Source of the DNA: Pelagimonas sp017744045
Lineage (GTDB): Bacteria > Pseudomonadota > Alphaproteobacteria > Rhodobacterales > Rhodobacteraceae
Strand: one strand, 5' to 3'
DNA: 64,000 nucleotides
NCBI RefSeq assembly: GCF_017744045.1
Contig: NZ_JAGHRD010000006.1
In this document: positions 23,417 to 32,089 of the stretch, one piece after another
Numbering within the stretch: the stretch's first letter is position 1
How the letters are laid out: each line of letters begins with the position of its first letter
Position numbers and translations under genes: made by a program
The notes under the pieces: generated by a model
Told to the model about the DNA's origin: nothing
What the model saw: the letters and a program-made list of their open reading frames with translations, nothing else
Database searches by the model: none

Positions 23417-23839
23417 CTAGGATATCGTAACGCTGACCAGCAGCCCGGAAATCAGCAAACACAGCGGTCCGTAATAGCGCTGGTCCAGCGTGGCGAAGGG
23501 TTCCACCGGCGTTCTTTTTCGCCAAAAACTTGTGTAGGTCGCCAGACCGCGCAGCGCGAAAACTGCGACCATGACCCAGACCGCACAAGTATAGAGCCAG
23601 TCGGGTCCAAAACTGGGCAACTGCCCCGCCGCTGCCAAAGCTATGAACCCACCCAAAAGCAAAAGCGCAGCCACGGCGGCGCTTGCGGCTGGAGGGGGCA
23701 TTCGATCGACGTCTTTGAACCCGGCGACACGTTGAGCCAGGTCCAGTTCCGACTTGGCGGGCCATGTCTGCCCAAAGGCCCAGGCCAAATGCAATGCGGC
23801 AATCACCGCCAAGACTAGGCTGACAAGGAGTGCGCTCAT
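23417..23839 (-). CDS. DUF3995 membrane protein
   Basis: This 140-residue protein has four predicted membrane helices (about 3-22, 49-68, 81-100, 119-138) and matches DUF3995. The N-terminal ALHLAWAFGQTWP and the C-terminal LDQRYYGPLCLLIS are the recognisable blocks. Function unknown. The start is the ATG at 23839, preceded by an AAGGAG-like site and giving a helix at the N-terminus; an upstream in-frame start would add a charged leader. It is a single gene followed by the putative rarD control region. Confidence 0.75.
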   Translation of the reverse strand: MSALLVSLVLAVIAALHLAWAFGQTWPAKSELDLAQRVAGFKDVDRMPPPAASAAVAALLLLGGFIALAAAGQLPSFGPDWLYTCAVWVMVAVFALRGLATYTSFWRKRTPVEPFATLDQRYYGPLCLLISGLLVSVTIS

Positions 23840-23939
23840 GATCCATCCTCTGTTTTGCCAAACCATACGCATGCGTATGGATTCGCGCAACGGAAAACCC
23901 AGCGCTGTATGGGGATGGAAACCGACAATGGCTGCATCA

Positions 23940-23966
23940 AAAAAGGCCCCGAAAACCGGGGCCTTT
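23940..23966 (-). terminator. Terminator of the betaine-demethylation operon
   Basis: The stem AAAGGCCCCG with CGGGGCCTTT has loop AAAAC, and on the minus strand the run TTTTTT follows. It lies 22 bp after the last operon gene. Confidence 0.85.
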
Positions 23967-23987
23967 CAAATCACGTGTGAGCATAGA

Positions 23988-26441
23988 TCAGACTTTGACC
24001 CGTTCCGATTTCGGGTCATACATCGGCTTGCTCGACACCTCGGCGCGTACACGTGTGCCCATCACGTCGATCTCATAGGTCGAGGCCAGCACATCGGCGA
24101 GCTTTTCACCTGCTGCCGGGACATAGCCCAGGCCCATGGCCCCGCCCAAAGTGTGGCCGTAATTGCCTGAGCACAGATAGCCCACAATCTCGCCATCCCG
24201 CAGCACCGGTTCGTTGTGATAGAGCATCGGTTCCGGATCGGTCAGCTTGAACTGCAAGAGACGGTTTTGCGGGCCGGTTTCCTTGCGGGCAATGACCGCC
24301 TCACGGCCAATGAAATCGCTCCCCTTGTCCACTTTGACCGCAAAGCCCAGCCCCGCATCAACCACGTGATCCTCGCAGGTGATGTCATGGCCAAAATGGC
24401 GATAGCCCTTTTCCAGACGCAGGCTGTCCATCATATGCATGCCGCAGAGCTTGAGCCCCATGTCCTGACCCGCCGCGTGCAGGGTTTCAAAGACATGACC
24501 GGCCATGTCGGAGGAGACATAGATCTCCCAGCCCAGCTCCCCCACATAGGTGACGCGATGGGCGCGGGCCAGGCCCATGCCGATCTCGATCTCTTGCGCG
24601 GTGCCAAACGGGTTCACCGCGTTGGAGAAATCTGCGGGCGACACTGCTTGCAAGAGCTGGCGCGCATTTGGCCCCATGACGGCCAAGACGCCCTCGCCCG
24701 CTGTGACATCGGTGATGACGACGTTGAAATCCCCCTTGTGACGCTCCATCCAGGTCTGATCGGCCAGACGGGTCGCCGCCGGGGTGACGACCAGATAGGC
24801 GGTTTCGGTCAGCCGGGTGACGGTGACATCCGCCTCGATCCCGCCGGTGCGGTTGAGGAATTGGGTATAGACGATCTTGCCATTGGGCACGGAATAGTCG
24901 CCGCCGCCGATATAGTTCAGGAATGCCTCGGCATCGGGGCCTTCGACGCGGATCTTGCCAAAGGACGACATGTCATACATGCCGACATTTTCGCGGATGG
25001 CGCGATGTTCGGCGGCGCTGTTTTCGAACCAGTTCTGGCGTTTCCAGCTATACTGATATTCACGTTCCTGACCCGGATTGGCGAACCAGTTGGCGCGTTC
25101 CCACCCGGCCAATTCGCCCATGACCGCGCCCTGTTCCAGCAGGTGGTGGTGGAAAGGCGTGCGGCGCACACCGCGGGCGGTGGCCTTTTGGCGATAGGGG
25201 AAATGGTCGGCGTAAAGCAGGCCCAGCGTTTCCTTGGAGCGTTCGAACAGGTATTGTTTGTTGCCCTGAAACGGCTGCATGCGGCTGATATCGACATCAC
25301 CCAGATCAAAAGGTTTTTCGCCGGTATCCATCCATTCCGCCAGCGCCATACCCGCGCCCCCGGCGGATTGAATCCCGATCGAGTTGAAGCCTGCGGCGAC
25401 CCAGACATTGTCCATCTCGGGCGCGAGGCCAAGGTGATAGGCATCATCCGGGGTAAAGCTTTCGGGTCCGTTAAAGAAGGTGTGAATGCCCGCCTCGGCC
25501 AGCATTGGCATGCGGTTGCAGGCGGCTTCGAGGATGGGTTCGAAATGGTCGAAATCCTCGGGCAGTTGGTCGAATTCGAAATTGTCGGGGATGCCGTCCA
25601 TCGCCCAGGGTTTGGCATTGGGTTCAAAGGCCCCAAGCAGGAATTTCCCTGCATCTTCCTTGTAATAGGCGCATTCATCAGGCACGCGCAGCACCGGAAG
25701 CTGGGTGAGACCGTCGATGTTTTCAGTGACGATGTAGAAATGTTCGCAGGCATGCAGTGGCACATTGACCCCGGCCATGCGGCCGACCTCATGCCCCCAC
25801 ATCCCGGCGCAATTCACCACCATGTCACATTCGATATGGCCGCTTTCGGAGCCGTCATCCGCAACCCAGTCCACACCGGTGACCTTGCGGCCCTGCTTGA
25901 CGATCTCGGTGACTTTGATGCGTTCCTTGACCAGCGCGCCGCCCATACGCGCGCCTTTGGCCAAGGCCAGCGCGATATTGGCAGGGTCGCCCTGCCCGTC
26001 GAGCGGCAGGTAAACCGCGCCTTTGACGCCGTCGAGATTGATATGCGGATAGAGTTCCTGCACGCGCTCGTTCGATATCTCCTCGACTTCAACGCCAAAG
26101 GCTCGGGCCATGGCCGCTTGGCGATAGATCTCTTCCTTGCGTTCCTCGGTCAAGGCCACGGTGATTGAACCGCAACGCTTGAAGCCGGTGGCAACGCCGG
26201 TCTCTTCCTCGAGCGTGCCATAGAGTTCCTGGCTGTATTTGGCCAGCTTGGTCATGTTCTTGGTGGCGCGCAGCTGTGCGATCAGGCCGGCGGCATGCCA
26301 GGTGGTGCCAGAGGTGAGCTGTTTGCGTTCCAGCAGCACAACATCTTTCCAGCCCTTTTTGATCAGGTGATAGGCCACGGAACAGCCGATCACACCGCCA
26401 CCAATAATGACCACGCGGGCCTTTTGAGGAAGATTGCTCAT
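23988..26441 (-). CDS. FAD-GcvT dehydrogenase (dimethylglycine/sarcosine type), second copy
   Basis: This 817-residue two-part enzyme has an N-terminal FAD oxidase (DAO fold, about 8-380, with VVIIGGGVIGCSVAYHL) and a C-terminal GcvT folate domain (about 430-800). His49 in TTWHAAG is placed like the covalent-FAD histidine of dimethylglycine and sarcosine dehydrogenases. It should oxidise an N-methyl group to an iminium and transfer the carbon to tetrahydrofolate. It is the last gene of the operon, 76 bp behind the GlxA-type regulator. It resembles the enzyme at 28506-30953 in layout but differs in sequence, so the two probably take successive substrates (dimethylglycine, then sarcosine); which does which is open. 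Confidence 0.85.
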   Translation of the reverse strand: MSNLPQKARVVIIGGGVIGCSVAYHLIKKGWKDVVLLERKQLTSGTTWHAAGLIAQLRATKNMTKLAKYSQELYGTLEEETGVATGFKRCGSITVALTEERKEEIYRQAAMARAFGVEVEEISNERVQELYPHINLDGVKGAVYLPLDGQGDPANIALALAKGARMGGALVKERIKVTEIVKQGRKVTGVDWVADDGSESGHIECDMVVNCAGMWGHEVGRMAGVNVPLHACEHFYIVTENIDGLTQLPVLRVPDECAYYKEDAGKFLLGAFEPNAKPWAMDGIPDNFEFDQLPEDFDHFEPILEAACNRMPMLAEAGIHTFFNGPESFTPDDAYHLGLAPEMDNVWVAAGFNSIGIQSAGGAGMALAEWMDTGEKPFDLGDVDISRMQPFQGNKQYLFERSKETLGLLYADHFPYRQKATARGVRRTPFHHHLLEQGAVMGELAGWERANWFANPGQEREYQYSWKRQNWFENSAAEHRAIRENVGMYDMSSFGKIRVEGPDAEAFLNYIGGGDYSVPNGKIVYTQFLNRTGGIEADVTVTRLTETAYLVVTPAATRLADQTWMERHKGDFNVVITDVTAGEGVLAVMGPNARQLLQAVSPADFSNAVNPFGTAQEIEIGMGLARAHRVTYVGELGWEIYVSSDMAGHVFETLHAAGQDMGLKLCGMHMMDSLRLEKGYRHFGHDITCEDHVVDAGLGFAVKVDKGSDFIGREAVIARKETGPQNRLLQFKLTDPEPMLYHNEPVLRDGEIVGYLCSGNYGHTLGGAMGLGYVPAAGEKLADVLASTYEIDVMGTRVRAEVSSKPMYDPKSERVKV

Positions 26442-26517
26442 GAGGTCACAGTCTCCGAAACGTCAGGAATTTGAGGCAGCTTGGCATGAAAGCCAAAAAC
26501 AGAATGTTGGAAATCCG

Positions 26518-27516
26518 TCACGTCTTGTCGGATTTTCCAAGGTCCTGAGGGCTGATGGTGCCAAGGCGGCGTTGTTTGCGCAGGGCAAAGGGGGTGATTC
26601 CGAAGAAGCCTTTGTAGAGGCCGGAAAAACCGCTGGGAAAGCCGCAGGCCAGACCGACCTCGCGCACGCTCATATTGGTGTTGAGCAGCAGATTATTGGC
26701 GCGAGCCAGACGCAATTCGCGGTAATGGGTGTTGGGGGTGGTGTTGAGATGGGTGCGAAACTTGCGCTCGAGCGAGCGGGCGGAAATGCCCAGCACCTTG
26801 ACCAATTCGGAAATCGGGATCGGGTCTTCGATATTGGCCTGCATGATTTGCAGACATTGGTCGAGCTCGCGATCCCCGGACCCGGAGCTGCGCGCGCCGC
26901 CGAGCGGTTGGCGGGTGGAGAAATCGCGGATTTTCTCGTGCAGCAAGACATTGGCGACAGTCATCAGATTGGCGGATGAGATATGGCGGCGCAGAACCGC
27001 CAGCATCACATCCACGGTCGCGCCCATACCCGCGCAGGTCACGACCAGCCCGTCTTCGGTGGCGATGGCATTGCCCGCCTCAAACAGGCCGGAACGTTCG
27101 CGCAGAACGTCAGAGTTTTCCCAATGGGTGGAAAGATGGCTGCCGTCATAGCCGCGTTCCTTGATGTAGCGGCTGGCAGCTTCGGCGAGCAAGAAAACCT
27201 GCGCGCCGCGAAAGGTATAGCGATCAATCTGGGTGCCCACGGACAGGGCCGGACAATCGGGATCGGCATTGCCGATAACAAAGGCGTAGTCGGCCTCGGG
27301 CTTTTGGGCAAAGGACTCGGCCTTGACGCAAACCTCGGCCCCGCTTTCGACAACGCCGCCAAAGGCCGACCGGTACGTCCAGGTAAACGGGGGGAAAGCG
27401 GCGACTCGATTGGCAATGCGCATCGCATCCACGATGCCTGCCACTTCGGTCAGGACAAACCCGTCAGCGACGAGAATGTCGACATGCCAGCGCTGCTTTT
27501 CCCCCGCTGCACTCAT
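26518..27516 (-). CDS. GlxA-family (DJ-1/PfpI plus AraC HTH) regulator
   Basis: The 332-residue protein has an N-terminal DJ-1/PfpI-like sensor domain (about 8-185) and a C-terminal AraC-type double HTH (about 218-320), seen in ISELVKVLGISARSLERKFRTHL and VREVGLACGFPSGFSGLYKGFFG. This is the layout of GbdR and CdhR, which sense dimethylglycine or carnitine derivatives in Pseudomonas. The start overlaps the stop codon of the BHMT-like gene (ATGA), so the two are translationally coupled. Location within the operon supports control of betaine catabolism; the effector is inferred. Confidence 0.85.
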   Translation of the reverse strand: MSAAGEKQRWHVDILVADGFVLTEVAGIVDAMRIANRVAAFPPFTWTYRSAFGGVVESGAEVCVKAESFAQKPEADYAFVIGNADPDCPALSVGTQIDRYTFRGAQVFLLAEAASRYIKERGYDGSHLSTHWENSDVLRERSGLFEAGNAIATEDGLVVTCAGMGATVDVMLAVLRRHISSANLMTVANVLLHEKIRDFSTRQPLGGARSSGSGDRELDQCLQIMQANIEDPIPISELVKVLGISARSLERKFRTHLNTTPNTHYRELRLARANNLLLNTNMSVREVGLACGFPSGFSGLYKGFFGITPFALRKQRRLGTISPQDLGKSDKT

Positions 27517-28442
27517 ACGATCCGATGCTCGGCTTCGCGCAACCGGCGGGCAATCTCGGCGATATGCGCCGGGCCGGTTTCACAGCAGCCCCCAAGGATG
27601 GTGGCCCCCATATCGACCCAGGACATGGCATGAGCAGCATAGTTTTCCGGGCCCATATCCTGACGTGTCTTCAGGTCCCCAGCTGTGGTTCCCCCTTCAA
27701 GGAAGGCCTTGGTGATCATGGTGAAACCATTGCCATACGCCCCAAAAGGCAATCCTGCCTTGGCAAGTTGTTCAAGGGCAGCTGGCATCGCTTCTGGTGC
27801 CGAGCAATTGGCGAGGGCAGCAGCAGCCCCATCTTTGAGGATAGCCGCCAGGTCGGCCACCTTTTCGCCGGATCGCAGCAATGTTCCGTCTTCGTCATCA
27901 ATTGTGACGGAAATCCAAACGGGTTTCTCGGCGGCCAAAGCCCCCTCAAGAGCCGAACGCGCGGCATCCAAGGAGGCGACAGTTTCACACAAAAGCACGT
28001 CAACCCGCGGGCCGATCAGACCGGCAACTTCGCGGTAAAGCGGGACAGCCGTGTCGTGATCCGGGTGCAGATCCGCGCGGTAGCTGGCACCCAAGGGGCC
28101 GATACTGCCCGCAATCCGGCCAGAACCGACAGCGTCACGCGCAGCACATGCTTCGGTCAGGGCGGCATCGTGCAGGGCTTCGAACTTGTCTTCGATATTG
28201 GGCATTTCGGCGCCATCAACCGCGTAATGATTGGACGCCCCGCGCAGACGATCCCGGTGGATCGCATAGGTGTTGGTCGTGGCAACACTGGCCCCTGCCC
28301 GATAGTAATCTTCGTGCACGGATTGGACGATACCAGGCATGTCCATCATCACCTGCGTCGACCAAAGCGGCGTTGGTCGGTCACCGGCACGATGAATCAA
28401 TTCCTGCCCCATTCCGCCGTCCAGAAGTGTAATTTCAGCCAT
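27513..28442 (-). CDS. Betaine-homocysteine methyltransferase-like enzyme
   Basis: This 309-residue homocysteine S-methyltransferase-domain protein has the expected zinc ligands, one cysteine in LANCSAPEAM and the pair in ILGGCCETGP. It also has the N-terminal LLDGGMGQEL strand. The operon context, with two dimethylglycine-type dehydrogenases and a GbdR-like regulator, points to glycine betaine as methyl donor, giving dimethylglycine and methionine. S-methylmethionine is the main alternative. The ATG at 28442 gives the family N-terminus (MAEITLLDGG); a more upstream start would read through the intergenic hairpin. Confidence 0.82.
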   Translation of the reverse strand: MAEITLLDGGMGQELIHRAGDRPTPLWSTQVMMDMPGIVQSVHEDYYRAGASVATTNTYAIHRDRLRGASNHYAVDGAEMPNIEDKFEALHDAALTEACAARDAVGSGRIAGSIGPLGASYRADLHPDHDTAVPLYREVAGLIGPRVDVLLCETVASLDAARSALEGALAAEKPVWISVTIDDEDGTLLRSGEKVADLAAILKDGAAAALANCSAPEAMPAALEQLAKAGLPFGAYGNGFTMITKAFLEGGTTAGDLKTRQDMGPENYAAHAMSWVDMGATILGGCCETGPAHIAEIARRLREAEHRIV

Positions 28443-28458
28443 TTCAAAACCCTTTTTT

Positions 28459-28488
28459 CGTGTCAGGCCATATGCACGGCCTGACACG
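28459..28488. promoter_or_regulatory. 11-bp perfect inverted repeat inside the operon
   Basis: The arms CGTGTCAGGCC (28459-28469) and GGCCTGACACG (28478-28488) are perfect, with an 8-nt loop. The palindrome lies between the stop of the upstream dehydrogenase and the start of the BHMT-like gene. No T-run follows on the minus strand, so it is not a normal terminator. It could be a processing or stability hairpin, or an operator for an internal promoter. Confidence 0.5.
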
Positions 28489-28505
28489 ATCTTAGCAAGT
28501 CCAGA

Positions 28506-30953
28506 TCAGGCGCGGAGCCGTTCGTTTTCCGGATCCCAAAGCGGTTCGTCCTTTTGCACCACCGCCTTGCACATCTGGCCAAAGATATTGACCTCAAGCT
28601 CGGTGCCGGGTGTCGCCAGATCGGGGCGCAGCATGGCCAGCGCGATCGAGGCATCAACGCGGTAGCCATAGGTGCCCGAGGTGGTTTCACCCACAACTTC
28701 GCCATTGTGGAAAATGGTCGACATATAAGGCGCATCCGCCTCTGGCGCGTCGATGATCAGGGTCGCAAAAGCCTTTTTGCTGCCTGCCTCAGCCTCGGCG
28801 GCCAGCGCGGCCTTGCCGGGGAAATCCTGTTCCTTGGTCAAGCGCACAAAGCGGCCCAGCCCGGCCTCGAGCATGGTGTAATCGGTGGAAAGGTCGCCCT
28901 TCCAGGTGCGATAGCCTTTTTCGATACGCATGGAATCCAGGGCAAACATGCCAAAGGGGGCCGCCCCGCCATCGCGGATCGCGGTATAGACCTCGGCGGC
29001 GTTCTCGGTTGGGACGTGGACTTCCCAGCCCAGCTCGCCCACAAAGGACACCCGCGACAGCATGGCCTCGTGACCGGCGACCTTGGCGGTCTGCAAAGAC
29101 AGCCAACCCGCCGAGAGATCGGCATCCGAGATCCCCGCCAGCAAGTCACGGGATTTCGGGCCGGTGACCAGCATGGTGGTGATGTCTTTGGAGATGTCGG
29201 CCAGCTCAAGACCTGCAGGCAGGTTGCGCCAGAGCAGTTCGTAATCGTGCCATTGCGCGACAGAGGCGGTCATCAGGGTAAAGTCATCCTCACCATGACG
29301 GATGCAGGACATTTCGGTCACAATGCGACCGCGATTGTCGGCAAAGTAGATCAGGTTCATGCGGCCCACCTTGGGCAGGGCACCGGTGACCATGCTGCGC
29401 AACCATTCCGCCGCGCCATCCCCCTTGAGCGTGAAGCGCGAGAAGCCGCACATGTCGATCACGCCAACACCGTCGCGCACCGCCTCGACCTCGCGTTTGA
29501 CGGCCGCGGTCCAGGAGCCTTGGCGCGCCCAGGTTTCGGTGCCTGCCTCAGAGGTGTCTTCGCCCTCAGCGGCAAACCAGCAGGCCCGTTCCCAACCGTT
29601 AAAGGCCCCCATTTGTGCGCCATCGGCGATCATGCGGTCATGGTTGGGCGACAGGCGTTTGTTGCGCCCGGCGGGCCATTGGTGATGGGGGAAATGCATG
29701 GCGTATTCATGGCCATAGGTCTCCATCGCCTTTTGCAGGCAATAGTCGTGATCGGCGTAATCCGTGTAGCGGCGCGCATCCACGGCCCACATGTCCCATT
29801 CGGTCTGCCCGTCGACGATCCATTCCGCCATGCATTTGCCAGCGCCACCGGCCTGAACGATGCCAAAAGTAAAGCTGTGCGCCTCAAAGGCATTCTTGAC
29901 GCCGGGCATCGGCCCCATGAGTGGCAAACCGTCAGGCGCATAGGGGATCGGGCCATTGATGTTGCGGCCCACACCGGCGGTGCCGAGCGGGGGAACACGC
30001 GCCATCGCGTCCTCGATATACCATTCCAGGCGTTCCAGATCGTCCGGGTAAAGCTGGAAGGAGAAGTCATCGGGCATGGGATCGTCTGCGGTGATCCAAT
30101 GTGCCTTGCAGTTGCGCTCATACGGGCCGAGATTCAGGCCGTAGGTGTCCTGACGCAGGTAGTAAGAGCTGTCCACGTCGCGGATCATCGGGAGCTTTTT
30201 GCCGTTCTCCTGGGTCCAGGCTTTGACCTCGGGGATGACCTCGGTAAGGAAATACTGGTGGGACATGACGACCATCGGCACGTCGCGCCCGCCATAGGGT
30301 TTGAACCACTCGCCAATGCGCGCGGCATAGTAACCGCCTGCATTGACAACATAATCCGCCTCGATATCGCCTTTGTCGGTGTGGACGATCCAGCTGTCAT
30401 CGTCTTTCTGAGTGACGCCGGTGGCCGGGCAGAAGCGTTGGATCGATGCCCCGAGATCACGTGCGCCTTTGGCCATGGCCTGGGTCAGCTGCGCCGGGTC
30501 GATATCCCCATCCAGCGGGTCCCAAAGCACCGCATCAAGGTCATGGGTTTCCAGAAACGGATACAGCTCTTTGGCCTTTTCGGGCGACATCATTTCCAGG
30601 GGCAGGCCCTGATATTGACCCATCGAGGCCACCCGCTCGAATTCCTGCCTGCGCTCTTTGCTGTGCCCCAGACGCAAGGCCCCGGTGACGTGGTAGTTCA
30701 TCGGGTAATCGACATCTTCGGCCAGGGTGCGATACATTTCCAGCGAATAGCGCTGCATGTTCATCACCGCCCAAGAGGCCGAGAAATTCGGGCAATTGCC
30801 CGCAGCGTGCCAGGTCGAGCCTGCGGTCAGCTCGTTCTTTTCCAAAAGCACGCAATCGCTCCACCCCTTTTTGGCAAGGTGATAGAGCGTGGAGACACCG
30901 ACAGCGCCGCCGCCGATGATGACCACTTTGGCCTTTGTGGGAAATTCGCTCAT
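28506..30953 (-). CDS. FAD-GcvT dehydrogenase (dimethylglycine/sarcosine type), first copy
   Basis: This 815-residue enzyme has the DAO-fold FAD half (KVVIIGGGAVGVSTLYHL) and the C-terminal GcvT half. His49 in STWHAAGNCPNF corresponds to the covalent FAD site of dimethylglycine and sarcosine dehydrogenases. The reaction should be oxidative N-demethylation with transfer of the C1 unit to tetrahydrofolate, in the cytoplasm. It follows the GFA gene by 12 bp and precedes the BHMT-like gene. The GcvT part keeps FALDSMRIEKGYRTW and GELGWEVHVP, both folate-domain motifs. Dimethylglycine is the likely substrate because the BHMT step would supply it, but sarcosine is possible. Confidence 0.87.
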   Translation of the reverse strand: MSEFPTKAKVVIIGGGAVGVSTLYHLAKKGWSDCVLLEKNELTAGSTWHAAGNCPNFSASWAVMNMQRYSLEMYRTLAEDVDYPMNYHVTGALRLGHSKERRQEFERVASMGQYQGLPLEMMSPEKAKELYPFLETHDLDAVLWDPLDGDIDPAQLTQAMAKGARDLGASIQRFCPATGVTQKDDDSWIVHTDKGDIEADYVVNAGGYYAARIGEWFKPYGGRDVPMVVMSHQYFLTEVIPEVKAWTQENGKKLPMIRDVDSSYYLRQDTYGLNLGPYERNCKAHWITADDPMPDDFSFQLYPDDLERLEWYIEDAMARVPPLGTAGVGRNINGPIPYAPDGLPLMGPMPGVKNAFEAHSFTFGIVQAGGAGKCMAEWIVDGQTEWDMWAVDARRYTDYADHDYCLQKAMETYGHEYAMHFPHHQWPAGRNKRLSPNHDRMIADGAQMGAFNGWERACWFAAEGEDTSEAGTETWARQGSWTAAVKREVEAVRDGVGVIDMCGFSRFTLKGDGAAEWLRSMVTGALPKVGRMNLIYFADNRGRIVTEMSCIRHGEDDFTLMTASVAQWHDYELLWRNLPAGLELADISKDITTMLVTGPKSRDLLAGISDADLSAGWLSLQTAKVAGHEAMLSRVSFVGELGWEVHVPTENAAEVYTAIRDGGAAPFGMFALDSMRIEKGYRTWKGDLSTDYTMLEAGLGRFVRLTKEQDFPGKAALAAEAEAGSKKAFATLIIDAPEADAPYMSTIFHNGEVVGETTSGTYGYRVDASIALAMLRPDLATPGTELEVNIFGQMCKAVVQKDEPLWDPENERLRA

Positions 30954-30965
30954 GGTTGTGCTCCG

Positions 30966-31337
30966 TTAATCGTGCCGAGGCAGCGTGTCGTTGATGTCGT
31001 AATAGTCGCCCTTGGAGGCGGTAAAGATGTGCTTTTCCAAGGTGATACCGGTGGGCGCGTCGAGCGCACCAAGGGCAAGGCTGATCATGTCTTCGCCGGT
31101 GCCCTGCCAGAAAAGGAAACTGCCACAGGTCGGGCAAAAGCCGCGTTTCGCATCTGGGCTGGCCTGGTACCAACGTACCTCGCCGCTGATGGTCAGCGCG
31201 TTCTGCGGCACCTGCGCTGAGGCCCAGAGATGACCGGATTGGCGGCGGCATTGGCCGCAATGGCAGATGCTGGCTTTGATCGGTGTGGCCTCGGTTTCAA
31301 AGCGGACAGCACCGCAGAGGCAGGATCCTTTGGTCAT
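30966..31337 (-). CDS. GFA-family (Mss4-like) zinc protein
   Basis: The 123-residue protein has the GFA/CENP-V fold pattern with cysteine sets GSCLCGAVRF, CHCGQCRR and CPTCGSF, which bind two zinc ions. The family was named for glutathione-dependent formaldehyde activation, though many members have other or unknown roles. Placement directly before a demethylating dehydrogenase makes formaldehyde handling plausible. The ATG at 31337 is preceded by AGGAGAGTATC and gives the normal N-terminus MTKGSCLCGAV. It lies 10 bp after the regulator gene, within the operon. Confidence 0.85.
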   Translation of the reverse strand: MTKGSCLCGAVRFETEATPIKASICHCGQCRRQSGHLWASAQVPQNALTISGEVRWYQASPDAKRGFCPTCGSFLFWQGTGEDMISLALGALDAPTGITLEKHIFTASKGDYYDINDTLPRHD

Positions 31338-31347
31338 GATACTCTCC

Positions 31348-31917
31348 TTAATAAACCAGCGGCGCGATGACCCAGACCGCAATGGCCGGGGCGTCATAGG
31401 GGTTCATCCAACGAAACGGCTCGCCCTTGATGCGAAAGCTGTCGCCGGGCTCCAGATGGAACAGATGACCACCAATTTCGATGTCGAGCTTGCCGGAAAT
31501 CAAATAGCCAACCTCTTGGGTGGGACGCTGCACCGGGGCGGGGAGGCTTGCCCCGGGCAGGAAGGTGGAATGTACCATCTCGAAATCATCGGTGAGATCC
31601 GGAGACAACAATTCCTCGCGCAGCCCCTCTTCGCCCGGGCCAATGGCCCGGCGCGCCTCGGAGCGGACAATCCGCCCTGTTTCATGCGCGGGAGACGGCG
31701 CATTTGAAAACAGGGTCGAAATAGAGACCTCCAGCACCGAGGCGATGGCGCGCAGGTCATCAATGCCCGGATCGGATTTGTCACGCTCGACCTGGGACAA
31801 CCAGCCAACAGAGCGACCCAAAGCATCCGCCATCTGCTGCAGGGTCAGCCCCCGCGTGCGGCGCAAGGCGCGAATGTCGGCCCCAAGGGTGGTGGAGTGG
31901 CGATGTGTTTGGTCCAT
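31348..31917 (-). CDS. XRE-cupin transcriptional regulator
   Basis: The 189-residue protein has an N-terminal XRE HTH (about 10-65: LTLQQMADALGRSVGWLSQVERDKSDP) and a C-terminal cupin (about 110-185: GYLISGKLDIEIGGHLFHLEPGDSFRI). Such regulators usually bind a small-molecule ligand in the cupin. It is the first gene of the betaine-demethylation operon, and two 27-bp inverted repeats lie 19 and 58 bp upstream of its start. Autoregulation together with control of the downstream catabolic genes is therefore likely. The ligand is not visible; betaine, dimethylglycine or sarcosine are candidates. Confidence 0.88.
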   Translation of the reverse strand: MDQTHRHSTTLGADIRALRRTRGLTLQQMADALGRSVGWLSQVERDKSDPGIDDLRAIASVLEVSISTLFSNAPSPAHETGRIVRSEARRAIGPGEEGLREELLSPDLTDDFEMVHSTFLPGASLPAPVQRPTQEVGYLISGKLDIEIGGHLFHLEPGDSFRIKGEPFRWMNPYDAPAIAVWVIAPLVY

Positions 31918-31935
31918 AGGATACGTGCTTTGAGT

Positions 31936-32001
31936 CGTGAAAAAAATAATCAGATTTTCACGCTGCCACGGATTCGTGAAATTTCAAAGTATTTTTTCAC
32001 G
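31936..32001. promoter_or_regulatory. Tandem 27-bp inverted repeats, probable XRE-cupin operators
   Basis: Two sites have the same design, CGTGAAA, a spacer, then TTTTCACG, and the same total length of 27 bp (31936-31962 and 31975-32001). Their centres are 39 bp apart and both are followed by CTGC. They lie immediately upstream of the XRE-cupin gene and contain A/T-rich centres, so they probably overlap the operon promoter. Confidence 0.7.
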
Positions 32002-32089
32002 CTGCAGATGCATCATGGGGTGACACATCAACGGTGACGTCGTGCGTTTGGCCGTAAACCATTGAAATTAAGCGCAAGCTCAGTAGGTA

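Noticed and set aside
24216..31220. Very long plus-strand open frames (650 and 888 codons)
   Set aside because: They mirror the two FAD-GcvT dehydrogenase genes, which have clear catalytic motifs on the minus strand.
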